34,775 nucleotides of DNA from Minisyncoccota bacterium (lineage in GTDB: Bacteria; Patescibacteriota; Minisyncoccia; UBA6257; 02-FULL-45-10c): assembly GCA_028716745.1 (NCBI GenBank), contig JAQUPE010000007.1:1-34775 (forward strand). Direction: 5' to 3'. Shown piece after piece: positions 6,611 to 14,803 of this stretch. The notes under the pieces are model-generated. The model was given only the letters and a program-made list of their open reading frames with translations, was not told where the DNA came from and did not search any database. Within the stretch, counting starts at the first letter, position 1. Each line of letters begins with the position of its first letter. A program made the translations under genes and the position numbers.

Positions 6611-8266
6611 TTATTTGAATACTCTGACGGTTCGTAGATGCCACTTATTCAGGCCGTTAAATCTTTCGGCGCTTGAAGAAATCATTTCTTCCGTGAAGCC
6701 GCCGAGGTCTTTCGGACCGACATAGATATAGGCCGGGGAATAAAGGAATATGGCTGGCTTGTCTTCATTTATTAATTCCTGCAATTTTCCAAGAGACTCT
6801 ATTCTTTTTTCTTCTTTCAACTCTTTTCTGGCCGATTCTAAAAGTTCGTCAACCTTTTTATTTTCGTAAATGGCAAGATTTAGCCCCGGATAGAATCTTT
6901 CGGAAGAATGCCAGAAAGAAAAGATATCGGGATTATTTTTAAGGATATTTCCAAAAATAATCATCTGGTAATTTCTTGTCTTGATAACCTCGTCGTTGAT
7001 TTCAGAAGGGCTTAAAACAACAGGATTTAAATTGATGCCCGCGTTTTTCCAATCTTCTTTCATTATGTTGGCGGTATCAATCAAAAATTGTATTTGCGGA
7101 ACGACGACATCAAATTCTAATTTAAAAATATTGCTTCCAATCTTTTTTTCTCTGATTCCGGAATCTTTATTTATTGTCCATCCGTTTTTTTCCAGAAGCT
7201 CGGCGCTTTTTTCTACTGAAAATTCTTGCGAGCTTTCAGTTGCCGGATTATAGCCGGTCATTGTAGGCAAGAGCGGTCCGTTAACTATCAGGGCTTTATT
7301 ATCAAATATTTTTTCAACGATTTTTTTCTTATCAGTAGCCAACTCCATGGCCTGCCTGACAATTTTTTCTTTTAGAGCTTCATGAGAATTGGGATTGAAG
7401 AATACGGCGTAATAGCGGGGCATTGCGGCTTCTATGAATTTGCGGCTTATTTTTATATCAGCGATTTTTTTGGGATCTAAATTACCAAATCCATCTATTT
7501 TTTTATTGTTAAATGCCTTAATGATTTCCGCTGTGTCTTGGAAAAAGCTAACATCAAAATTTCTGATAAAAGGCGTAGAGGTAGCGTAGTTTTCATTAGT
7601 GGCAAAGTGATAGGCGGTAATAAATCCGTCTTTTCTTTTATCATATGAGACAAATTTATAAGGGCCGCTTCCTACGGGCTCAAGATTATAGTCGGAAAGC
7701 CTGAAATTTGACGGGGGAATTATTCCGAAAATGTGCTTGGGGATTACCTTGAATTTATTCAAATTATCCAAGAAAAAGGCGTAAGGAGCTCTTAAATTGA
7801 ATTCAATTTCCAGTTCGCTTATCCTTTCGGCTGCCACGCCTTGCCAGGTGGCAAAGAGAGGAGAGCGGGAAGAAGGATCCTGGATTGTTTCAATTGTATA
7901 AACTACGTCGTCGCTGGTCAGCGGCTTTCCATCGCTCCACTTTAAGTCGCTTTTCAAAAATATATTCCAAACTTTTCCGGATTCGTCTACTTTATAATAA
8001 TCAATTAAATCTTCCAGGTTGCCGAAAACAATTTCCGAAAGATCGTTATCAACATCGTTGCCCCCGGAGATTACGGGATTTATGAATGTCGGCTGGCCTA
8101 TTAACCCTTCCGTATATAAATTGCTTGAAACCGGAACTTGTACCGTTTTTGAATTTAGATAAAGAAGGCTGAAAAAAAAGAACGATAAGATAAAAACCAA
8201 AAAAGCTCCGCCAAAAGCGTACTTTTCCATGCGATTAAAACTTTTAAAAATCTGATATAGCGTCAT
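6611..8266 (-). CDS. Membrane-anchored peptide-binding protein, solute-binding family 5
   Basis: A 551-residue extracellular solute-binding protein of the oligopeptide/nickel type (SBP_bac_5). Residues 17-38 form a single N-terminal membrane anchor or uncleaved signal. There is no lipobox Cys. The family signature WSDGKPLTSDDVVYTIE lies at 110-126, and the C-terminal half contains the usual lobe exchange region. Such proteins normally deliver peptides to an ABC permease, but no permease or ATPase gene is adjacent, so its partner is elsewhere or it acts alone. It lies between secG and the sugar isomerase on the minus strand. Confidence 0.88.
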   Translation of the reverse strand: MTLYQIFKSFNRMEKYAFGGAFLVFILSFFFFSLLYLNSKTVQVPVSSNLYTEGLIGQPTFINPVISGGNDVDNDLSEIVFGNLEDLIDYYKVDESGKVWNIFLKSDLKWSDGKPLTSDDVVYTIETIQDPSSRSPLFATWQGVAAERISELEIEFNLRAPYAFFLDNLNKFKVIPKHIFGIIPPSNFRLSDYNLEPVGSGPYKFVSYDKRKDGFITAYHFATNENYATSTPFIRNFDVSFFQDTAEIIKAFNNKKIDGFGNLDPKKIADIKISRKFIEAAMPRYYAVFFNPNSHEALKEKIVRQAMELATDKKKIVEKIFDNKALIVNGPLLPTMTGYNPATESSQEFSVEKSAELLEKNGWTINKDSGIREKKIGSNIFKLEFDVVVPQIQFLIDTANIMKEDWKNAGINLNPVVLSPSEINDEVIKTRNYQMIIFGNILKNNPDIFSFWHSSERFYPGLNLAIYENKKVDELLESARKELKEEKRIESLGKLQELINEDKPAIFLYSPAYIYVGPKDLGGFTEEMISSSAERFNGLNKWHLRTVRVFK

Positions 8267-8309
8267 GACAAAACAATAAAGGCAATATGTATTTTAAAAA
8301 ATCGGGGAT

Positions 8310-8528
8310 TTAAATAACTAAATCCACAAGAGCCAGGCCGGCAAAGGCTATGGCTGAAACGATAGTTGCAAAGAAAATTATTTTTTCCAGTCCGCGCCTG
8401 GTGTGATAAAAACCGCCATCTCCGCTTCCTCCAAAAGCGCCGGACAAGCCGGAAGACCTCTCTTGGATAAGAACCAAAACTATCAGTAAGACTGCGAAAA
8501 CAAGCTGGATTATTGAAATAAGAGACAT
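8310..8528 (-). CDS. secG: Preprotein translocase subunit SecG
   Basis: A 72-residue inner-membrane subunit of the SecYEG export channel. It has two hydrophobic helices (about 5-20 and 49-70) joined by a Gly/Ser-rich loop (LSGAFGGSGDGGFY), the typical SecG pattern with the conserved LIQ-x-R-x-x-G segment after helix 1. Length is normal. It starts 4 bases after the stop of the upstream membrane-protein gene, so the two are coupled. Confidence 0.92.
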   Translation of the reverse strand: MSLISIIQLVFAVLLIVLVLIQERSSGLSGAFGGSGDGGFYHTRRGLEKIIFFATIVSAIAFAGLALVDLVI

Positions 8529-8532
8529 AATT

Positions 8533-8904
8533 TTAATTGTTTTGTTTGTATAAGGATTTGGCCGAAAGACTCATAATTAAATTGATGGCGCTGATAATCA
8601 GCGTGGCATATATAAGCGATTCAGTTGAGGTAATGCTAACATCCGCGCTGAGAAAGTCAAGAATATAGAGCATTAGGGCGTTAATCAAAATAGTTGCTAA
8701 GCCGAGAGTGATAAAGATAATCGGAGCGAGAAGAGTTTTTAAAATCGGCTTAATGAAAAGATTAATCAGGGTAAAAATAGCAACGATGATAAGCAATTTT
8801 TCCATTCCGCCCAAAACTTTAAAATCAGGCAAAAAATTAGTCGCCGCCAATATGGCGATTAAATTAACAAAGAAAGAAAAGATAAGACGGGGAAGCAATT
8901 TCAT
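8533..8904 (-). CDS. Four-helix membrane protein, phage-holin superfamily IV type
   Basis: A 123-residue protein with four transmembrane helices (about 5-25, 33-52, 58-80, 95-113). The sequence with NLFIKPILKTLLAPI after helix 2 matches the widespread bacterial family annotated as mycobacterial 4-TMS phage holin superfamily IV (PF04020). The function is not established and there is no phage context here. A TATAAT on the minus strand 8 bases before its ATG suggests a promoter within the run, so it may head the unit with secG. Confidence 0.8.
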   Translation of the reverse strand: MKLLPRLIFSFFVNLIAILAATNFLPDFKVLGGMEKLLIIVAIFTLINLFIKPILKTLLAPIIFITLGLATILINALMLYILDFLSADVSITSTESLIYATLIISAINLIMSLSAKSLYKQNN

Positions 8905-8912
8905 TTACCTAT

Positions 8913-8918
8913 ATTATA
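8913..8918 (-). promoter_or_regulatory. -10 box before the holin-like gene
   Basis: TATAAT on the minus strand ends 8 bases upstream of the ATG (8902-8904). The predicted start site is within 1-2 bases of the start codon. Confidence 0.5.
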
Positions 8919-8932
8919 CAGCAGGCCATTCC

Positions 8933-10483
8933 TTATTTCAAAAAGCCGAATAAGCTCTGCCCAGTCATTGTTTTTGGCTTTGGCAGGTCCATTATTTCCA
9001 AGATTGTAGGGGCAACGTCGGACAAAATGCCGATAGTCTCGCTTTCTATTAATTCAGCTTCGGCGATAGTTTTATTGCTTTGAAATTCTTTGGCTATCAT
9101 ATATATCGGTACGGGCGACAAATCATGGCCGGTCAGCGGCTCGGCGGTAAGAGGGTCAGCCATTTTTTCTACGTTTCCGTGATCGGAAGTAATTATTAAA
9201 ATATCTCCGCGCTCAACCGCTTTTTGAGCCAGCTTGCCCATTTCTTCATCCAGGGTTTTTACGGCTATGAGGGCGGCGTCAAAATTGCCTGTGTGGGCCA
9301 CTAAGTCGCCATTGGCATAGTTTGCAAGAATAAAGTCATAGGCTCCGTCTTCCATCGATTGGATTATTCGCGAAGTGATTTCGGAAGCCATCATTTCCGG
9401 ATGCTCGGCATGATTTGATACGTTTCTGGACGGAACCAAAATCCTGAATTCGTTATCATAGGGCTTTTCATTGAGCCCGTTGAAGAAATATGTGACGTGG
9501 GCGTATTTTTCCGTTTCGGCGATGCGAAGCTGGACCTTTCCGTTGTCGGCTAAAATTTTCCCAAGCGGATTTTCTATTTTTTCCTGAGGCGAAATAACCG
9601 GAACATTAAATTTGTCCAAGTATTGAGTCATGGTTGCAATATAGACATTATTGAATTTTTTTACGGGGAATTCTTTAAAGTCCGTAACAACAAAAGCGCT
9701 GACAATCTGGCGGACGCTGTCTTCGCGGAAATCAAAGAAAACTATTGCATCATTGTCTTTTACGCAATTATTTTCCGGGCCAATCATATGCGGTTTTACG
9801 AATGGATCATTTAAGCCTTCGTTGTGGGTTTCTTCTATTAATTTTTCCGCGCTGTCGGCAAATTCTCCGTTGCCGGTCAGGACATCATAAGCTTTCTGCG
9901 TTCTGTCCCAATGGCCGTCTCTGTCCATGGCATAATGCCTTCCGGAAACGCTGGCGATTTTAACCGTATCGCTAAGAAGGGGATTTATTTTCTGCAATAT
10001 TTTAAGCGATGATCTGGGCGGGCTGTCTTTTCCGTCTGTATATAGATGTATATTCACTTTTGGAACTTTATTTTCATTGGCAAATTTAATGAGGGCGACG
10101 ATATGATCAACCGAAGCGTGAATATTTGCGTCGGTCAGCAAGCCGATTAAGTTAAGGGCGCTGTTATTTTTCTTAACATGTTCAGCGGCATCCAAAAGAA
10201 CTTTATTTTTGAAGAATGATCCGTCCTGAATAGAAATTGTTATGCGGGGATAATGCTGATAAATGATTTTTCCGGAGCCCAAAGTTAAGTGGCCCACTTC
10301 GCTGTTGCCTTCTTCTTTCCATGGCAAGCCGACGGCAATGCCTGAAGCCTGCAGGCTGCCGGTAAGGTAGTGAGTTCTTATAAAATCGATATTAGGCGTT
10401 TTGGCTACGTTGATAGGATTGGTGATGTCTTTTGCTCCTATGCCCCAGCCGTCCAGCACTACTAAAATGACCTGTCTTTTCAT
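8933..10483 (-). CDS. gpmI: 2,3-bisphosphoglycerate-independent phosphoglycerate mutase
   Basis: A 516-residue manganese-dependent glycolytic enzyme that interconverts 3- and 2-phosphoglycerate. It begins VVLDGWGIG with metal ligand Asp11, carries the phosphoserine site EGNSEVGH (Ser61), GRHYAMDRD in the transferase domain and TSDHGN near the C-terminus. The open frame runs 57 codons further upstream to 10654, but that extension overlaps the divergent rny start and is not family-like. The ATG at 10481-10483 gives the normal length. A TATAAT on the minus strand at 10496-10501 predicts a leader of about 5 bases. Confidence 0.95.
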   Translation of the reverse strand: MKRQVILVVLDGWGIGAKDITNPINVAKTPNIDFIRTHYLTGSLQASGIAVGLPWKEEGNSEVGHLTLGSGKIIYQHYPRITISIQDGSFFKNKVLLDAAEHVKKNNSALNLIGLLTDANIHASVDHIVALIKFANENKVPKVNIHLYTDGKDSPPRSSLKILQKINPLLSDTVKIASVSGRHYAMDRDGHWDRTQKAYDVLTGNGEFADSAEKLIEETHNEGLNDPFVKPHMIGPENNCVKDNDAIVFFDFREDSVRQIVSAFVVTDFKEFPVKKFNNVYIATMTQYLDKFNVPVISPQEKIENPLGKILADNGKVQLRIAETEKYAHVTYFFNGLNEKPYDNEFRILVPSRNVSNHAEHPEMMASEITSRIIQSMEDGAYDFILANYANGDLVAHTGNFDAALIAVKTLDEEMGKLAQKAVERGDILIITSDHGNVEKMADPLTAEPLTGHDLSPVPIYMIAKEFQSNKTIAEAELIESETIGILSDVAPTILEIMDLPKPKTMTGQSLFGFLK

Positions 10484-10495
10484 ATATAGTCTAAG

Positions 10496-10501
10496 ATTAT
10501 A
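10496..10501 (-). promoter_or_regulatory. -10 box of gpmI
   Basis: A perfect TATAAT on the minus strand, 12 bases before the ATG. A TTGTCA lies 15 bases upstream, a short spacing. The leader would be about 5 bases with no ribosome-binding site. Confidence 0.5.
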
Positions 10502-10515
10502 GTTATTTTGAAAGT

Positions 10516-10544
10516 TTGACAATTTATAGCCCCCAAGATATTCT
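10516..10544 (+). promoter_or_regulatory. Promoter of rny
   Basis: TTGACA (10516-10521), a 17-base spacer and TATTCT (10539-10544). The leader to the rny ATG would be about 70 bases. It is divergent from the gpmI promoter. Confidence 0.65.
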
Positions 10545-10623
10545 GAAAATACGAAATTAAGAATTAATAATGTTCCTAACAAATTCATTTTTTCAATGAA
10601 ATACCTAGAGAACAATTCAATAA

Positions 10624-12147
10624 ATGTTAACAAACCTGATTTTGGGGGCGGCATTTTTGTTGGTAGGATTGGCGGTTGGCTATTTTGTCAGACAACTTCT
10701 AGCGGCGCAGGGCGTTAATTCCGCTGAACAAAAAGTAAAGACTCTTGTCGATGAAGCGCAGTCTCAAGCAAAGGAGATTATATTAGAGGCGAAAACTAAA
10801 GCCTCATATTTGCTTGATGAAGCGAAAAAAGAAGAAAAGGACCAAAAGGCCCAGTTTTCCCGCACGGAAGAAAGATTAATGAAGAGAGAAGAGCAGCTTG
10901 AAAAACAGCAGGGCGAGATAACAGGTAAAAAAGAATCTCTGGAAAAGGAAGCTTCTTTTTTGGAATCTCAAAAAGCGGAAACCGAAGAGCTGAAGAAAAA
11001 GATATCGGGCGAGCTGGAAAAAGTTGCCAAGCTCTCTTTTGAAGAAGCAAAAAAACAATTGATGGAAAAAGTCCAGGAGACGCACAAAGACGAAATGATT
11101 TCTTTAATAAAGAAATTGGAAAAAGAAAGAATCGATGAAATAGAAAAAAAGGGTCTCGGAATAATAACAACTGCTTTGCAGCGTTATGCGCGTTCGCACG
11201 TGGCGGATATGACAACCAGCGTTTTTCATCTGCCTAACGAAGAATTAAAAGGAAAAATAATCGGACGCGAAGGAAGAAATATCAAAACATTGGAAAGATT
11301 AACAGGAGTGGAAGTAATTGTTGATGAAATGCCGGACAGCGTTGTGCTTTCTTCTTTTGATCCGTTGCGCAGGGAAATTGCCAGATTGTCTTTGGAAAAA
11401 TTGGTAAAAGACGGAAGAATACAGCCGGCGAGAATCGAAGAGAAAGTTGAAGAAGCTCGCCAGGAATTAAATAAAAGAATTCAGGAAATCGGCGACAATG
11501 CCGTTTTGGAAGTCGGAGTCATCGGACTTCCGAGAGATATCGTTCAATTGCTGGGCAGGCTTTATTTCAGAACCAGCTTCGGACAGAACGTTCTTGTTCA
11601 CTCCATAGAAATGGCTCATATATCCGGAATGATTGCGGCAGAGCTCGGAGTAAACGTTGAGGTTACCAAAAAAGCCGCATTGCTTCACGATATTGGAAAG
11701 GCCATAGATCATGAGGTGGAGGGAACACATGTGGAAATTGGAAGGAAATTACTCAAGAAATACAGCATAGACGAGAATGTGGTGAAGGCGATGGAGTCGC
11801 ATCACGAGGAATACCCATTTGCTTCACCCGAGTCTTATATTATTGCGGCGGCAGACGTTCTTTCGGCGGCCAGACCGGGCGCCAGGAGGGGAACGATTGA
11901 AAACTATATCAAGCGTTTGCAGGACTTGGAAAAAATAGCTACTGGCTTTGAAGGAGTTAAGAACGCGTATGCGGTTTCGGCCGGCAGAGAGATCAGGGTG
12001 TTTGTGGTGCCGGAAAAGATAGACGACTTCGGGGCTTTGCAGCTTGCCAAAGATATTGCTTCCAAGATAGAATCAGAGTTGAAATATCCGGGAGAAGTTA
12101 AAGTGACGGTCATTCGCGAAATGAGAGCGGTAGAAGTAGCGAGATAA
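10624..12147 (+). CDS. rny: Ribonuclease Y
   Basis: A 507-residue membrane-anchored endoribonuclease that starts mRNA decay. The order is typical: an N-terminal membrane helix (about 2-24), a long coiled coil rich in Glu/Lys (about 30-190), a KH RNA-binding domain with GKIIGREGRNIKTLE and an HD phosphohydrolase domain with His355-Asp356 in LLHDIGKAIDHE. Length matches the family (about 515). It starts at ATG 10624 under a good promoter. The HU gene follows after 74 bases. Confidence 0.96.
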   Translation: MLTNLILGAAFLLVGLAVGYFVRQLLAAQGVNSAEQKVKTLVDEAQSQAKEIILEAKTKASYLLDEAKKEEKDQKAQFSRTEERLMKREEQLEKQQGEITGKKESLEKEASFLESQKAETEELKKKISGELEKVAKLSFEEAKKQLMEKVQETHKDEMISLIKKLEKERIDEIEKKGLGIITTALQRYARSHVADMTTSVFHLPNEELKGKIIGREGRNIKTLERLTGVEVIVDEMPDSVVLSSFDPLRREIARLSLEKLVKDGRIQPARIEEKVEEARQELNKRIQEIGDNAVLEVGVIGLPRDIVQLLGRLYFRTSFGQNVLVHSIEMAHISGMIAAELGVNVEVTKKAALLHDIGKAIDHEVEGTHVEIGRKLLKKYSIDENVVKAMESHHEEYPFASPESYIIAAADVLSAARPGARRGTIENYIKRLQDLEKIATGFEGVKNAYAVSAGREIRVFVVPEKIDDFGALQLAKDIASKIESELKYPGEVKVTVIREMRAVEVAR

Positions 12148-12221
12148 ATTTTAAAATTCAGCTTGCTAACCGGTTTGTTCAGCCGGAGCGGGTAAGGTCG
12201 ATTAAATAAAAAATATAAATT

Positions 12222-12497
12222 ATGAGAAAAGAAGATTTAGTAGAAGTATTATTAAAAAAGATTGAATTGAAGACAAAGAAACAAGCCCAGGAAGCAGTTG
12301 AAATTGTTTTTAATGAAATCACAAATGCTTTGAAAAAAGGAGACGAGGTTGCAATCAGCGGCTTCGGAATTTTCAAGGTAGTAAAGGCTGCGGCCAGAAT
12401 GGGAATCAATCCTAAGACCGGCCAGAAGATCCAAATTGCAGCTGCAACCAAGCCTAAATTCAGAGCTGCTAAGGCTTTGAAAGAAGCGGTTAAATAA
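12222..12497 (+). CDS. HU-family DNA-binding protein
   Basis: A 91-residue histone-like protein that bends and compacts DNA as a dimer. The N-terminal helices (MRKEDLVEVLLKK), the ISGFGIFKV strand and the arm with NPKTGQKI are standard HU/IHF features. The arm sequence favours HU over IHF, though this is not decisive. It is followed by a strong bidirectional terminator. Confidence 0.93.
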   Translation: MRKEDLVEVLLKKIELKTKKQAQEAVEIVFNEITNALKKGDEVAISGFGIFKVVKAAARMGINPKTGQKIQIAAATKPKFRAAKALKEAVK

Positions 12498-12512
12498 ATA
12501 TCAGGTTAAATA

Positions 12513-12540
12513 AAAACTTCCCCGATCGGGGAAGTTTTTA
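12513..12540. terminator. Bidirectional intrinsic terminator
   Basis: A 28-base perfect palindrome: AAAAACTTCCCC then GATC then its complement. It serves both the HU gene and the convergent sigma-factor cassette. Confidence 0.85.
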
Positions 12541-12549
12541 TTTGGCTAT

Positions 12550-13437
12550 TTAGTAGCCCAGTTTTTTCCTTATCTTGTTGCTGATATCCACGAAGTTTTT
12601 ATAAGCGTTTTTTATTTCATTCATTGATTTCTCCACCATGCTTTTAATGGAGTCGTAGTTTTTATTTTCAGTTTTAATTTCTGTGGATGTGGCTTTTTTA
12701 TTATTGAGCGGATCATTCAAAAAAACTTCTGTTGAGGTTGAGGCATTTATCATGTCTTCAAGAGTGCTCATTAATAATATTTCTGCTTTGTTATTCAACA
12801 AATTAGCATTGGCAAGATTTTTAATCGCTGAATTAAGATAATTCCAGGAATCTTCTCTTTTAATTAATTTCGCGCTCTCTAATTTCCTAAGATCGGAAAT
12901 TATTTTTTCGAGCCTGGCATCGGCTGTCTTGAGAATAGATTTTTCCTGAAAAACTATGACAAAAGATAAAATTTTCCTCACATTTTCATTGTAATAAGTT
13001 TCTCTCCAATCCTTGAAGTCTTTCGCTACCTGCTTGATTTCATCTAGAGAAAAGGCCTTATCGGAGGATAGGGATTCTTTGAGCTGGCCGGAATACTGTT
13101 CATTTTGTCCGAGAATTGCCAAGAACTGATCTTTGAGGGCGGTAGCTTTTTCTCCTGTTAAGGACAGGGACTTCAGCTTGTCTCCGAGATTTTCTATCTC
13201 ATTAAGCGATAAATCCACTATCTTTAAGAGGGCGCTTTTTCTGGCTTCTATTTCTTGAGAAAGTCTTTCTTCGTCGCTTAAGCTCGAATTATCTTTTATA
13301 TTAATCAGATCATCTACGCTGCCAACAACCTCCTTTAACAGAGATTCTTGGGCATGAAGATTGAAAATCGGCAATAACATGCCTAGGGTCACAAACAAGA
13401 TAACTATTATTAATAGTATTTTAGAAATCTTTTTCAT
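12550..13437 (-). CDS. Exported helical protein, third gene of the sigma cassette
   Basis: A 295-residue protein that I cannot assign to a family. Residues 1-29 are a signal peptide (hydrophobic IVILFVTLGMLLPIF, then LHAQ). The remainder is almost entirely predicted helix with heptad-like Leu/Ile/Lys/Glu patterns and no Cys, so it is probably an extracellular helical bundle or coiled coil. It follows the membrane-protein gene after 5 bases and the sigma-factor gene precedes both, so it may act outside the cell as a sensor or effector of that switch. That role is inference from position. Confidence 0.75.
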   Translation of the reverse strand: MKKISKILLIIVILFVTLGMLLPIFNLHAQESLLKEVVGSVDDLINIKDNSSLSDEERLSQEIEARKSALLKIVDLSLNEIENLGDKLKSLSLTGEKATALKDQFLAILGQNEQYSGQLKESLSSDKAFSLDEIKQVAKDFKDWRETYYNENVRKILSFVIVFQEKSILKTADARLEKIISDLRKLESAKLIKREDSWNYLNSAIKNLANANLLNNKAEILLMSTLEDMINASTSTEVFLNDPLNNKKATSTEIKTENKNYDSIKSMVEKSMNEIKNAYKNFVDISNKIRKKLGY

Positions 13438-13442
13438 AAAAA

Positions 13443-13919
13443 TTACATAGATAGCTCGTTCAGCAATTCGTCTACGGATTTATTGTTCAAATTAAAAGAA
13501 TCCAATTCTTTAGATTCTTTTTCTATGGCGGAAGAATTCAGAATATCGGAAGAATTTTTGGATGTTTCATCGAGAACCATGGCGACTTTGTTTATGGAGT
13601 CGCTGTAATAGTTAATTTCGGACAAAGTTATTTGAATATCGGTGCTCTTTAATTCTTTATCAAGTACGTCTGTATTCAAGCTGGTAAGTGCGCTTGGCGC
13701 CAAAGTTTTCAAAATAGATATTCCTCCAAAGACTACTACCAAAAGAAGGCTGGCCAAGGCTAGGGCGGCGCCGAATTTTATGGAATCGAAGAAGCTTCTG
13801 GAAACGGCTGAAATTGTGCTTTGAGGCGCGTTTAAAATAACCGCGATGGAACGTCTTTTGAAATTTTCGTCTGGTTCTATCAATTTTAATTTTGTCAGTA
13901 TCTCAATTATTTTTTCCAT
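13443..13919 (-). CDS. Single-pass membrane protein, possible anti-sigma factor
   Basis: A 158-residue protein with a cytoplasmic N-terminus (about 1-48, basic and helical), one membrane helix (about 49-70, AALALASLLLVVVFGG) and an external Ser/Asn-rich tail. Its start overlaps the end of the sigma-factor gene by 17 bases, so they are translationally linked. Position and topology are those of an anti-sigma factor, but there is no Cys or His for the usual zinc anti-sigma (ZAS) motif. If it holds the sigma factor, it does so in a different way. Assignment rests on context. Confidence 0.7.
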   Translation of the reverse strand: MEKIIEILTKLKLIEPDENFKRRSIAVILNAPQSTISAVSRSFFDSIKFGAALALASLLLVVVFGGISILKTLAPSALTSLNTDVLDKELKSTDIQITLSEINYYSDSINKVAMVLDETSKNSSDILNSSAIEKESKELDSFNLNNKSVDELLNELSM

Positions 13920-14439
13920 ATAGTTCTTTTAATAAATTTAATGCTCTATGTTGTATTATTCTTACTGCTCCGACGCTTTTTTCTATTGCAGTGGCGATTT
14001 CTTCGTGGCTTAGGTCTTCGATAAATCTCATTATCACGACGTCCTGCTGTTCCGGCTTAAGTTTGAAAATTAATTTTCTTACTTTTTCCAAATTGAGCTT
14101 TTCATCCAGATCCACCTTTTCCTGAATTCCGAGAAGATCTTCTTCTATATCTTCTATCGAAACATCTTTTTTCTTGGTTCGGTAGAAATCGATGACTTCA
14201 TTTCTTGCTAGCTGATAGAGCCAGCTCGAGAAAGGAAACTCTGTTTTGGTATAGCCTTTAAGGTTTTTCCAAGCGTTCAGAAACACCTCGTGAGTAAGAT
14301 CTTCGGCTGTGGATTTACTGCTGACTTTCAAATAGACGAACCGGTAGATTTGAGGCAGATAATGGTCATAAAGAGAACCAAAGGCTCCTTTTTTGCCCTT
14401 CTGGGCTTCCGTTATGTATTTTTTTTCGTTTTCTAACAT
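13903..14439 (-). CDS. ECF-type RNA polymerase sigma factor
   Basis: A 178-residue group IV sigma factor. Region 2 (about 18-88) includes the core-binding and -10 recognition segment with TAEDLTHEVFLNAWKN and FSSWLYQLARNEVIDFYR. Region 4 (about 118-172) ends in the helix-turn-helix LSHEEIATAIEKSVGAVRIIQHRAL. Regions 1 and 3 are absent, as in ECF sigmas. It heads a three-gene minus-strand unit with a membrane protein and a secreted protein. A 112-base leader with a direct repeat precedes it. Confidence 0.93.
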   Translation of the reverse strand: MLENEKKYITEAQKGKKGAFGSLYDHYLPQIYRFVYLKVSSKSTAEDLTHEVFLNAWKNLKGYTKTEFPFSSWLYQLARNEVIDFYRTKKKDVSIEDIEEDLLGIQEKVDLDEKLNLEKVRKLIFKLKPEQQDVVIMRFIEDLSHEEIATAIEKSVGAVRIIQHRALNLLKELYGKNN

Positions 14440-14450
14440 ATAGAACGAAT

Positions 14451-14528
14451 GACTAGGCTTTTAGTTACCCTCCGCTTTTGGCAGATAAGCACGCCTTTTT
14501 GGGGCGACTAGACGGCCCTTTTAGTTAC
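14451..14528. repeat. Direct repeat in the sigma-factor leader
   Basis: GACTAG followed by CTTTTAGTTAC occurs twice: 14451-14456 with 14458-14468, and 14506-14511 with 14518-14528. The CTTTTAGTTAC parts are exactly 60 bases apart. On the transcribed strand each reads GTAACTAAAAG. The stretch between them can form small hairpins. Confidence 0.6.
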
Positions 14529-14557
14529 TAGAAAGGGATTCTTCACCCCTATACACT

Positions 14558-14563
14558 ATTATA
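14558..14563 (-). promoter_or_regulatory. -10 box of the sigma-factor operon
   Basis: A perfect TATAAT on the minus strand with a weak TTAAAG 17 bases upstream. The predicted start near 14551 gives a leader of about 112 bases. Confidence 0.5.
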
Positions 14564-14584
14564 CTATTTTTCAAATCGCTCTTT

Positions 14585-14613
14585 AAATAAAAAAGGCTCA
14601 CACATAAGCCTTT
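14585..14613 (-). terminator. Intrinsic terminator for a minus-strand transcript
   Basis: AAAGGCT (14592-14598) pairs with AGCCTTT (14607-14613). On the minus strand the hairpin is followed by six T, A and three T. No annotated minus-strand gene ends here. Confidence 0.6.
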
Positions 14614-14662
14614 AAATCATTTTACCTTTTTTGGCTGTCCAGGGCAACCAAGAAAGAATATC

Positions 14663-14691
14663 TTGAAAACAATACCATTAGAGTGTTATTT
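14663..14691 (+). promoter_or_regulatory. Likely promoter of tRNA-His
   Basis: TTGAAA (14663-14668), a 17-base spacer and TTATTT (14686-14691), ending about 20 bases before the tRNA. Confidence 0.45.
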
Positions 14692-14711
14692 TAAGATTAA
14701 GAAATAAGTAT

Positions 14712-14786
14712 GGTGCCTGTGGTTCAATGGTAGAACTCCGCTCTGTGGCAGCGGCGACACGGGTTCGATCCCCGTCAGGCACCCCA
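14712..14786 (+). tRNA. tRNA-His (anticodon GTG)
   Basis: A complete cloverleaf with acceptor GTGCCTG/CAGGCAC, anticodon arm CCGCT-CTGTGGC-AGCGG (anticodon GTG) and T arm GGGTTCGATCCCC. The extra 5' G (14712) opposite discriminator C (14783) is the histidine identity pair. CCA is encoded (14784-14786), unlike in the tRNA-Leu of this window. Confidence 0.96.
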
Positions 14787-14803
14787 TAAGTTATTGTTAA
14801 AAT

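Noticed and set aside
8533-8904. Prophage remnant suggested by the holin-type family name
   Set aside because: The family is widespread in non-phage contexts, and no phage genes are nearby.
10484-10654. 57-codon N-terminal extension of gpmI
   Set aside because: It crosses the divergent promoters and the rny start and is not part of the enzyme family; the -10 box at 10496-10501 lies inside it.
12187-12197. AGCGGGTAAGG shared with 28562-28572 upstream of other genes
   Set aside because: An 11-base match in 35 kb is expected by chance many times; flanks differ.
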